Source: Planctomycetaceae bacterium (GTDB lineage: Bacteria; Planctomycetota; Planctomycetia; Planctomycetales; Planctomycetaceae). Taken from it: a stretch of DNA of 15,538 bases. A program made the position numbers and the translations under genes. Numbering within the stretch: the stretch's first letter is position 1; each line of letters begins with the position of its first letter. Positions 1 to 7,111 of this stretch are shown here, in pieces. The DNA lies in NCBI GenBank assembly GCA_947463775.1, contig CANHVD010000059.1:1-15538 (forward strand). Reading direction: 5' to 3'. The notes under the pieces were generated by a model. It did no database searches. It was given only the letters and a program-made list of their open reading frames with translations, and was not told where the DNA came from.

Positions 1-408
1 CGGGACCTGATGCTTCTGTAGCACCTTGAGGCCTCGAATGATGTCCGGCCGAACAATAAAGTTGTCGTCCGGCTCGGCCTGAGTCACGTGACGAACCCCG
101 ACAAACTTCGGATTGCCCACGAATTCGCTGAGCTGTTCTTCACAGAACTCGCTGGCGAGATCGACCCAGCCCACGACTCCGGCGATAAAGTCATGGTCTT
201 TTGTCATCTCCAGCACCCAGCGATTTTCCTCGACATTATGTTGTGTCTGCACGAAGACAGTTTTTGTGACACCTGTCGCCTGCAGATGCGTCTTCAGATC
301 TGTCGGCAGGAAATCTCGACAGATGGGTTTGTGCTGCGGCTCATGCAACCAGCCATACTCAAACGGCAGATCAAGTTTCCAGAAGTGCTGATGGGAATCA
401 ATAACCAT
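1..408 (-). CDS. Amidohydrolase, L-fuconolactonase-like (partial, 3' end missing)
   Basis: This is the first 136 residues of a metal-dependent hydrolase of the amidohydrolase superfamily, in the COG3618 group that includes L-fuconolactonase, where lactones or related dicarboxylates are opened. Reading leftwards, the protein begins MVIDSHQHFW, the family's classic start, with His6 and His8 forming the HxH metal ligands at the end of the first strand of the TIM barrel. Later stretches such as TKTVFVQTQHNVEENRW, GVVGWVDLAS and KFVGVRHVTQAEPDD match the usual spacing of strands in this group. The ATG at 408-406 is chosen because the family starts there; an in-frame GTG lies further upstream, and no good ribosome binding site is visible for either. 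The remaining half of the protein, with the later ligands, lies off the window, so the substrate cannot be read. Fuconolactone is one option; other lactones or dicarboxylates are possible. Confidence 0.85.
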   Translation of the reverse strand, partial: MVIDSHQHFWKLDLPFEYGWLHEPQHKPICRDFLPTDLKTHLQATGVTKTVFVQTQHNVEENRWVLEMTKDHDFIAGVVGWVDLASEFCEEQLSEFVGNPKFVGVRHVTQAEPDDNFIVRPDIIRGLKVLQKHQVP

Positions 409-615
409 GGGTATTCCGAGTTGAATTGGATTCTTATTTGAATGCACAAGTCATCAGTCGACATGCTGAATCGCTGGGACCGCTATCGTTTAACGGCAAG
501 CCACAGGCTCTGTCGCAGGATTTCGCCTATGCCTTCGGCTCGCGGTTAAACGAAAACGCAAGAATACATGACCGAAGCCGATAGTCTGTCAGGAAATATT
601 TTTCGCAATGCCACG
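409..615. other. Intergenic gap between moeA and the amidohydrolase gene
   Basis: No open frame of coding character is visible here on either strand. The stretch holds the inverted repeat at 486-553 described separately, about 60 bp past the moeA stop codon. No convincing promoter boxes for the amidohydrolase gene could be assigned. Confidence 0.6.
486..553. repeat. 68-bp imperfect inverted repeat (palindromic intergenic element)
   Basis: The arm at 486-508 (starting tcgtttaac) and the arm at 531-553 (ending gttaaacga) are inverted copies that agree at 19 of 23 positions, separated by a 22-base centre. The outermost nine bases of each arm match perfectly. Transcribed from either strand it would fold into a long hairpin. 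It does not look like a standard intrinsic terminator because no run of T follows in either direction. Its place between two same-strand genes and the well-kept ends suggest a REP- or MITE-like dispersed element, but no second full copy is present in the window, so dispersal is not shown. Confidence 0.6.
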
Positions 616-1872
616 CTAATCATAGCAAAAAACGTCGACCGTCGAATTCGCGGCAAAACCTTCGCTATTCGCAGGTATGATCATAAAGCCGTCCGCCTGC
701 GTGGTTGATGACAGTACCGATGCACCGCTCACAGCAATCGGCTCGGCAGCAGTGCCATCCAGTTTGACACGAGCATAATCGACACGGCCGACTGTTGAAA
801 CGATCTTGCGAGTCAACGTGGCCGTGATCCTGCGATACGGCCAATTTTCATTGCGCCCGCCCAGAGCCCGGATGACTCTGCCTGCAAAAAAATCATACGC
901 ACAGAGACATGAAACCGGATTGCCGGGCAGCAAGAATACAAACGCTCCGTTCAGGATTCCCATTCCGGCCGGACTGCTGGGACGCATGGCAATTCCATGA
1001 ATTGCCAATGTGCCATGCTGAGCCAGAATCTGCGGAGCGTGATCTTCCTCGCCAACGCTGGAACCGCCAGAGACCAGAATCACATCCGCAGGTTCCAGCA
1101 TCGCCGCCTGCAACTGCTCGCGACTATCGTGGATCAACGGAGGCATGGCCGCAATACCGCCATCACGATTGACCAGAGAATACAACATCGGACCATTCGC
1201 GTCCGCAATCTGAAAGCCTTCAGGACTTGTCCCCGCTGGCAACAATTCATTGCCCGTGATCAGAATTCTGACGATCGGACGCTTCACGACCGGGACGAGT
1301 CCGCGACCGATCGATGAGAGAACTCCCAGATCCTGAGGACGCAGTGTTCGTCCGGCCGTGAGAATCGTTGCACCCGTTGCAACATCCTCGCCGATGACGC
1401 CCACATGCTTACCCACCGACACGTCAGACATCGCCGACATAATGTCATTCTGAGCTTCCGTACCTTCAACCGGCAAAACGGCAGTGGCCCCATCCGGCAT
1501 CGGCGCACCGGTCATGATGCGAACTGCGGTTCCACGAGTAACGGTTCCTATTAACGGCTTTCCTGGAAGGCTGGTGCCGATGATGTTGAACGGCAATGCA
1601 TTATACGAAGTCGCCCCATAGGTTTCCTCGGCACGCAATGCATAGCCGTCCATCATGGACCGATTGAATCCCGGGACATTGACTTCACTGATGATGTCCT
1701 CGGCCAGAATTCGACCGGCAGCATCCTTCAGTGAAATCACTTCAATGGCATTTCGGGCGCCTGCAGAGAGCGTCGAGCCAATCCAGGCCAAGGCATCGTC
1801 AACTGTCGTGCGCGTCAAAAAGCCCTTCATGCGAACGTCTGCATTCGGGGAGTTCAGGTTTCGCAGGTTCAT
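616..1872 (-). CDS. moeA: Molybdopterin molybdotransferase MoeA
   Basis: MoeA inserts molybdate into adenylylated molybdopterin to give active molybdenum cofactor, in the cytoplasm. Visible family signatures, numbered from the ATG at 1872: VPGFNRSMMDGYA at 66-78 (the VPxFxxSxMDGYA block), GTAVRIMTGAPMPDGATAV near 114-132, the MoaB/Mog-like domain with TGNELLP at 206-212 and VSGGSSVGEEDH around 267-278, and LPGNPVS at 315-321, the conserved cofactor-binding loop. Length of 418 residues is normal (about 400-410). The start is uncertain: a TTG at 1920 has a good GAGG seven bases upstream and would add 16 residues; ATG at 1830 would remove 14. I prefer 1872 because it keeps the NADVRMKGF segment without an unusual start. 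The stop is TAG at 618-616. The gene appears to be transcribed alone: a hairpin at 1956-1987 separates it from the upstream unit. No other cofactor gene is in the window. Confidence 0.95.
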   Translation of the reverse strand: MNLRNLNSPNADVRMKGFLTRTTVDDALAWIGSTLSAGARNAIEVISLKDAAGRILAEDIISEVNVPGFNRSMMDGYALRAEETYGATSYNALPFNIIGTSLPGKPLIGTVTRGTAVRIMTGAPMPDGATAVLPVEGTEAQNDIMSAMSDVSVGKHVGVIGEDVATGATILTAGRTLRPQDLGVLSSIGRGLVPVVKRPIVRILITGNELLPAGTSPEGFQIADANGPMLYSLVNRDGGIAAMPPLIHDSREQLQAAMLEPADVILVSGGSSVGEEDHAPQILAQHGTLAIHGIAMRPSSPAGMGILNGAFVFLLPGNPVSCLCAYDFFAGRVIRALGGRNENWPYRRITATLTRKIVSTVGRVDYARVKLDGTAAEPIAVSGASVLSSTTQADGFMIIPANSEGFAANSTVDVFCYD

Positions 1873-1955
1873 GAGAAAGTCCAGTATGCGCTGAGCCACC
1901 AATTGAAATTCAGGCTGCAATTGCCAACCTCACAGCGATCACTCACCGAAAGCCG

Positions 1956-1987
1956 AAAGCCCGACCAACAGGAATTGGCCGGGCTTT
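1956..1987 (-). terminator. Probable terminator after the DUF1080 gene
   Basis: A 13-bp stem (1956-1968 with 1975-1987) encloses a 6-base loop. The one A/C mismatch on the plus strand becomes a G-U wobble in minus-strand RNA, so the stem is fully paired only in the direction of the DUF1080 transcript. The stem ends in UUU and is followed by CGGCUUUCGG, a poor U tract, so termination is likely but not certain. It lies between the DUF1080 stop codon at 2024 and the moeA start. Confidence 0.6.
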
Positions 1988-2023
1988 GCTCCGAGAGAAA
2001 TCCAGAAGTTCGCACTGATCCCG

Positions 2024-2833
2024 CTACTCTTCCAGCACCATGATCTCGACCTTGCGGAAGTCAATGGGATGACTTTCAGACTGCAGTGAAATTGTGCCGC
2101 CAGTGATCAACAGGTCGTCGCCCTTGATCAGTTTTTTTGCATTCTCATCACGCTTGTCGAGTTGTGGTTTTTGATATTCGAGCACAACTTCGCCATCAAG
2201 CAGGTGTTTGATAATCTCGCTGTTGTGGACTTCTGTTTCAGAGACGACCCACTGTTCGCCATGATAGGTCTTCGATGACGAATTGATGCAGTGCTGGAGT
2301 TTCAGTTCACCATTCATCACAACGTTCGTGCCCGGCGTACAGAGATTCGACGTCGTGCGTGGATCCTTGCCATTGCCTCCGAGGAACTGAACTTCGATCG
2401 AAACAGGGAAATCCTGATCTTTGGTCATCGTCTTCGGATCCTGCCCGTGAACCATCACGCCGCTGTTGCGAGTTGCCCAGCCCGGGCCGCCCGGACATTG
2501 CTCATCCACGAATCGATATTCGATACGCAGGCGATAACTGGAGAACGTGTCCTTGAAAAACAAGTGGCCAAATCGCTCGTCGAATTTCTCGTAGCCGCCA
2601 CCGTCATAGCGTACTTTCAGAATTCCGTCTTCGACTCGATAAGTGTTCCCAAAGTTCTCGCCGACTTCGCAGTGGCGAATCTTGGGAGTCCAGCCAGTCA
2701 GATCCTTGCCGTTAAATAGAGAGACCCATTCGCCTTTGGGATAGTCTTCACGATTCGGCTCAGTTGCAAATACGACTGCAGAACTATGCACGCATGTCAG
2801 TGCGAGCAGCAGTGACAAAACAAAAGTCTTCAT
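2024..2833 (-). CDS. Secreted DUF1080 protein (3-keto-disaccharide hydrolase-like)
   Basis: A 269-residue exported protein of the DUF1080 family (PF06439), a concanavalin-like jelly-roll fold related to sugar hydrolases; members elsewhere have been linked to cleavage of 3-keto-glycosides. Residues 1-23 form a signal peptide (MKTFVLSLLLALTCVHSSAV then VFA before the likely cut). The domain runs from about 36 to 265 and shows the family's landmarks: WVSLFNGKDLTGW at 36-48, the NSGVMVHG strand at 123-130, SIEVQFLGG at 145-153, and a closing ISLQSESHPIDFRKVEI at about 248-264. Length is typical of single-domain members. It lies 47 bp downstream of the large PVC dehydrogenase on the same strand, so the two are probably co-transcribed, which suggests they act on the same carbohydrate outside the cytoplasm. 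The actual substrate is not readable from sequence. Confidence 0.9.
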   Translation of the reverse strand: MKTFVLSLLLALTCVHSSAVVFATEPNREDYPKGEWVSLFNGKDLTGWTPKIRHCEVGENFGNTYRVEDGILKVRYDGGGYEKFDERFGHLFFKDTFSSYRLRIEYRFVDEQCPGGPGWATRNSGVMVHGQDPKTMTKDQDFPVSIEVQFLGGNGKDPRTTSNLCTPGTNVVMNGELKLQHCINSSSKTYHGEQWVVSETEVHNSEIIKHLLDGEVVLEYQKPQLDKRDENAKKLIKGDDLLITGGTISLQSESHPIDFRKVEIMVLEE

Positions 2834-2880
2834 TCAGGATTTCCTTGCGGACAATAGTCACGGGTGGGTGGAAAAAACGA

Positions 2881-5800
2881 CTACTTGCGGAACATCGCGT
2901 TGCCTTTGTCGCCGCGTGATAACAAGTAGGCCAGCAGGTCAAGGACTTCATCCTGATTCAGTGGCTTCAGCAGATCCATCGGCATGATTGAAACCGGCGA
3001 CGGTTGCAACTCTTCAATTTCAGACTTGGAAATCTCTGAGATCTTCGTAGGGTCTTCCGGGCTGGTCAGAACTCGGATGAGTTCATCATTTTCGCCCACA
3101 ATGCGACCACTGTAGGACTTCCCGGAAGTCGTGACGACAGTCGTTCCCTTGTACTGATCACTAATAACTTTGCTTGGCACCATGATGGCTTCGGTCAGGT
3201 CATTCAGGTTGAAGCGACCTGCCAGTTGAGTCAAATCAGGGCCCGTCGCACCGCCGTCGCCGCCGAAGCGGTGACAGATCACGCAGCGAGTTGCCGCGAA
3301 CATTTTCTGGCCGTTGTCAAAGTCGCGTCCCTTGAGCCCATCCTTTGCGAGACCACGAACTTCTTCCAAAGTCCAGTCCTTACCAGGGCCCGCAGGCTTT
3401 GGGATCTCAGGCAGCGTATATGGCTTACGCGCACCGCTCGCTTCAATCAGAAGTCGTTCTTTCTCACTGGCATTCTCAAAACATTCGCGTTCAATATTTC
3501 TCAGGAACCCGTGATAACTGGCTCCTCCGGCCCACTGATGAGCGCGTTCAAACCACGCGAAGTAGATCTTTCTCTCGTCCATCTTCCAGCCGTCTTTGGC
3601 ATTTCGTAAACAGAACGCGTACCAAGTCTGCTGCTGGTCCGGAGCTTTCGCAACTGACTCAGCAATTGCGCCGCCGTAGCCGCGATTTCGAGCCAGCAAG
3701 TCCTTCATGTCATCAGTCACAGTCGGCTTCGAAGGGGCTTCCAACAGCTTTACGGTCTTCGCGATGACGGTTGGAGAATTCAGGTAAACCAGCATCTGGC
3801 AGAGTTCTCGATCCAACTCATCGTCGCCCGATGGAAACGCATCGTCGATGCGTCCGACGAACTCCTGACGAACGGCATCATCCGGAGCGCCGAGTCGCAA
3901 AAACACGAGGCTCAAGGCTCGAAGGTAGCCCAGATGCTGTTCACGCGAAATGCTGCTCCACGACATTGATCGAAGGGTATTCAGACAGACCCTTTGCAGA
4001 TCTGATTTCATCGCAGCGACTTCGGTGTCAGCCGGATCCGCTGACTTGAATGGAGTCTTTGCAAGTGCAATGACGACCCCCAGTTTATCATCCGGTTCAC
4101 CCATTGTGAAATCGGCCTGCTTCAGCACTTCCGTCTTCATTACGATGTCATAAAGGGCCGAATGATAGAAGGCGTTTCTGGAAGCCGTCTTCAGGAAACG
4201 GTCGTTTGTGCGAACATCGCTTTGAAGATTCTTCATGAAGGTTTCTGCATCCATCGGAGACTGTTTTCCGTTCGGACCAATTCCAGCGTGAGCAGCTTCC
4301 AGAACCTTCCTGCGTGATCGAGCCCCCGCCTGTGATGAATCGCGAATCACGGCAGGCTCTGTGGATTCCTTGCCAGCGTAAGTGACTCGAAACAGTTCGG
4401 ACTGTGTTCCGCGTCCACCGACAGTGAAATACATTGCTCCGTCAGGTCCGGCCACGACATCAGTCAGCGGAAGCGGGGTGCGGGACAGGAACTCTTCTTT
4501 GGTGGCTGTGTAGCTGCTCATGTTGGGTTGCGTGTGAATGGCGTACATCGTGCCGAAAGTCCAGTCGCAGATAAACAACGCCTTTTGATACTTGGCCGGG
4601 AACCTGAGGTTGTAACCGAACTCAACTCCGACCGGACAACCCGGACCAATATTCACCATCGGTGGCAGGCTGTCGAGATAATGATTGGGCCATTTGCCGC
4701 TGCCACTTCGCCAACCGAACTCACTGCCGCTTGTTGCATGCACGACGCGAGTTGGGCGATACCATGGCATGCCAACATCCCATTCCATGTCTGCGTCGTA
4801 TGCGAACAGTTCGCCGTCTGCATTGAAAGCCATGTCATAAGGATTGCGGTATCCCATCGACCAGATGTCCCATGTTTTTGCATCGGGATCAGTACTGGCG
4901 ATCCAGCCGCCGGGAGCCAGAATTCCAACCGCATGACCGTTCGCGTCCCACATACGCGGCAGCAGATGATCTTCCGCCCAGTTCGTGGGAACGCGACTGG
5001 TGTAGTTAGGATTCTTCAGCTCTTCACCTTCATCAAATGGTGGTCGAGTATGGTTGCCGGCAATCAGGAAGATACGTTTGCCGTCTGGTGAAAGTCGCAG
5101 AGCATGAGGACCGTGCTCACCACCGCCTCGAAGATCTTTCAGTTTCACGCATTCATCAAACTGGTCGTCGCCGTCCTTGTCGCGAGCCCTATACAGTCCG
5201 CTGCCGGGACCACCGTTACAGCAGATATAGAGCGAATCAAACGCCCACAGCATTCCCTGCGCGCCGCTCGGCTTGACTTCACACTTTGAGAAATCAAGTT
5301 GCTCGACACTGACGCCACCTTCACCGTTGACCGGCGGAAGAGTGATACGAAACAGTCCTTTGTCGCCTTGATCACTGGCCAGCAGTCGGCCCTTGTTGTC
5401 GAATGTGATGCAGACCCATGAGCCCAGTTCATCTTTCGGAACGGTATAAAGTTTATCGACCTGAAATCCGGGCAGGACTTCAAAGACTCCGGCGGGAACT
5501 CGTCCCGGCATCGCCGCGTTGTTGAAGACCAGTCCCCACGGCCCGCTACCGTATTCGCCTCGCAGCTGGACCGTATCTTTTGAATCCGTGTCTCGCTTTG
5601 TGCTATAGGTCCACGTTTCACTGGTTACGATTTCGATCGCATCGCCAGTGGAAGGTTGCACAATTAGTTTGAGGACGAACGCTGCGACGGCACCCTGGTT
5701 TTCAACTTCGGCTTCAATGACATTCCTGCCTTTGACCAAAGCCGAGGCGACATCCGCATCGACGGGCTCCTGCCACTCACTGCTGCCGCCAACACGTTTC

Positions 5801-6111
5801 CCGTTGATGAACACAGTGCCCACGTTGTCGCATGACGCTCGCAGTCGCGCGGCTTTGATGTCCTGTAACTCAACCGTTGTTCGCAGGACATAGTTGGAGT
5901 TGTTGTCAGGCCCCCAGATCCACTTCGGAACCGTGCCGCCGGAGAAGGCTGAATCAGGAATGCCCGCGATATCTTTGTCCGCAGGCTCCGCGATATCCTG
6001 ACCACGTTCAACGACTGGCTGACGTTCAACAGTCTGTGTCCATGTCTTCTGAGCCAGCAGGAGACCGGGCGAAAAGAGGAAGATCAGTGCAATCAGGGGA
6101 ACTCTGGACAT
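2881..6111 (-). CDS. PVC-type secreted dehydrogenase with C-terminal haem c domain
   Basis: A 1076-residue exported protein built like the large planctomycete 'membrane-bound dehydrogenase' family (TIGR02604 N-terminal plus TIGR02603 haem-binding C-terminal region). After a signal peptide (residues 1-20, MSRVPLIALIFLFSPGLLLA) comes a beta-sandwich, about 60-165, resembling a sugar-binding module (FINGKRVGGSSEW). A six-bladed propeller of the glucose/sorbosone dehydrogenase type follows from about 207 (FEVLPGFQVDKLYTVP) to about 590 (GPDGAMYFTVGGRG), then a helical, HEAT-like linker to about 930. Cytochrome c ends the protein: CVICH at 943-947 binds one haem, with SIMPMDLL near the end as a candidate for the distal methionine. 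The start at 6111 is chosen because the upstream 33 in-frame residues are not signal-like and would hide the signal peptide. It probably oxidises a sugar or polyol in the periplasm; substrate unknown. Confidence 0.9.
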   Translation of the reverse strand: MSRVPLIALIFLFSPGLLLAQKTWTQTVERQPVVERGQDIAEPADKDIAGIPDSAFSGGTVPKWIWGPDNNSNYVLRTTVELQDIKAARLRASCDNVGTVFINGKRVGGSSEWQEPVDADVASALVKGRNVIEAEVENQGAVAAFVLKLIVQPSTGDAIEIVTSETWTYSTKRDTDSKDTVQLRGEYGSGPWGLVFNNAAMPGRVPAGVFEVLPGFQVDKLYTVPKDELGSWVCITFDNKGRLLASDQGDKGLFRITLPPVNGEGGVSVEQLDFSKCEVKPSGAQGMLWAFDSLYICCNGGPGSGLYRARDKDGDDQFDECVKLKDLRGGGEHGPHALRLSPDGKRIFLIAGNHTRPPFDEGEELKNPNYTSRVPTNWAEDHLLPRMWDANGHAVGILAPGGWIASTDPDAKTWDIWSMGYRNPYDMAFNADGELFAYDADMEWDVGMPWYRPTRVVHATSGSEFGWRSGSGKWPNHYLDSLPPMVNIGPGCPVGVEFGYNLRFPAKYQKALFICDWTFGTMYAIHTQPNMSSYTATKEEFLSRTPLPLTDVVAGPDGAMYFTVGGRGTQSELFRVTYAGKESTEPAVIRDSSQAGARSRRKVLEAAHAGIGPNGKQSPMDAETFMKNLQSDVRTNDRFLKTASRNAFYHSALYDIVMKTEVLKQADFTMGEPDDKLGVVIALAKTPFKSADPADTEVAAMKSDLQRVCLNTLRSMSWSSISREQHLGYLRALSLVFLRLGAPDDAVRQEFVGRIDDAFPSGDDELDRELCQMLVYLNSPTVIAKTVKLLEAPSKPTVTDDMKDLLARNRGYGGAIAESVAKAPDQQQTWYAFCLRNAKDGWKMDERKIYFAWFERAHQWAGGASYHGFLRNIERECFENASEKERLLIEASGARKPYTLPEIPKPAGPGKDWTLEEVRGLAKDGLKGRDFDNGQKMFAATRCVICHRFGGDGGATGPDLTQLAGRFNLNDLTEAIMVPSKVISDQYKGTTVVTTSGKSYSGRIVGENDELIRVLTSPEDPTKISEISKSEIEELQPSPVSIMPMDLLKPLNQDEVLDLLAYLLSRGDKGNAMFRK

Positions 6112-6226
6112 GGGCAGGAATCCAATGTGGCGGGACAAGAGACCGCAGGAAAGCGACTCATGGTAGGAGCCAATCCAAAGACCGTCCAGCAACACGCAAC
6201 TGCCCCACATGTCAGCCAGCGACTGA

Positions 6227-6985
6227 TCAGGACGCGTCAGGGATCAATTCCATCAGCGTTCGCATTTGGCGAGTCGAAATGGCTCCCAGCTCATCTCCGG
6301 ACTCAAACATGACTCCGGGGGGTTCTCCCTTGCGATCAATCCATGCTGTCGCCATCCCCGCCTGCTTCGCGCCGTGAATATCGTTGATCAAATCGTCGCC
6401 AACGAACAGAATTTCTTCGGGGCGGCAGTTGGTCTGCTGACAGACAATGTCAAAGAACGTCGGAGCCGGTTTTCTCCAGCCGACTTCCGAAGAAATGATC
6501 ACGCTGGAAATCCCCTGCAGTTCCTCAAGTCCCGCACAGACAGCATTCAATCGCTCGTCGAAATTCGAGGCGAGTACGAGCTGAAGCCCGGCTGACTTCA
6601 GAGCACTGAGTGTGCCGGCAACATCGTTGAAGCATCGCCAGTTGGAGGCAAGGCCGAAATGATGGTACAGCGAATCAAAACAGGCGTCGACGCGATTTGC
6701 ATCCGGAACCAGTTCCGCGATGAGGTCATACCAGTATTGTCGTTCAGCGACTTCATTGGTACGCAGATTCCCGTGACTTGAGCGTTCTGCCAGACGCATT
6801 CCCAGAACTCTGCGAACAAAAGCTTCATCGACCGGGCTTCCGCTCAGTTCATTCAGAACTCGGCAGTAGGTTGCCGAAACGGATGGCTCCGCATAAATCA
6901 ACGTGCCCACCGCATCGAAAGCCACGACTTTGATGATTGATCCAGCGATGGGATGCGTATCTCGTGCGTCGATGGGTTTCGTCAT
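6227..6985 (-). CDS. HAD-superfamily hydrolase (REG-2/HDHD3-like) with altered motif I
   Basis: A 252-residue cytoplasmic protein with the full HAD fold. Motif I is FDAVGTL (Asp24 as nucleophile), motif II is the serine in LASNFD (Ser140), motif III is the lysine in WRKPAP (Lys172), and motif IV is GDDLIND at 196-202. A helical cap domain fills about 35-125. The usual second aspartate of motif I (DxD) is valine here (Val26). That residue is the acid/base in HAD phosphatases; haloacid dehalogenases and some REG-2-like proteins also lack it, so phosphatase activity is doubtful. ATG at 6985 is preferred over an upstream in-frame TTG at 7087, whose added 34 residues look non-domain. The gene lies 126 bp after ftr on the same strand and is probably the last gene of that unit. 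Substrate unknown. Confidence 0.85.
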   Translation of the reverse strand: MTKPIDARDTHPIAGSIIKVVAFDAVGTLIYAEPSVSATYCRVLNELSGSPVDEAFVRRVLGMRLAERSSHGNLRTNEVAERQYWYDLIAELVPDANRVDACFDSLYHHFGLASNWRCFNDVAGTLSALKSAGLQLVLASNFDERLNAVCAGLEELQGISSVIISSEVGWRKPAPTFFDIVCQQTNCRPEEILFVGDDLINDIHGAKQAGMATAWIDRKGEPPGVMFESGDELGAISTRQMRTLMELIPDAS

Positions 6986-7111
6986 AACGAACAGATGCTT
7001 CAAACAGGCCAGAGCCAATTGCGGCCGATGCCTCTGGTTTTCAGAAACATAAAAACGATCGTTCGCGCTAGCGGAACGGCAAATCAACGCCTGCGTCGGC
7101 TTCTGAGCGAA

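Noticed and set aside
88..441. Plus-strand open frame of 117 codons at the left edge.
   Set aside because: The opposite strand reads as an amidohydrolase beginning MVIDSHQHFW, which explains the open frame.
4528..5091. Long open frame of 187 codons on the plus strand inside the PVC dehydrogenase gene.
   Set aside because: It lies wholly opposite a convincing gene with clear domains, and its product shows no family motif or export signal. It is a mirror effect of codon use.
6112..6226. Possible terminator between the HAD gene and the PVC dehydrogenase gene.
   Set aside because: No stem with a following T run was seen in this 115-bp gap, so I cannot say whether the two units are transcribed separately.
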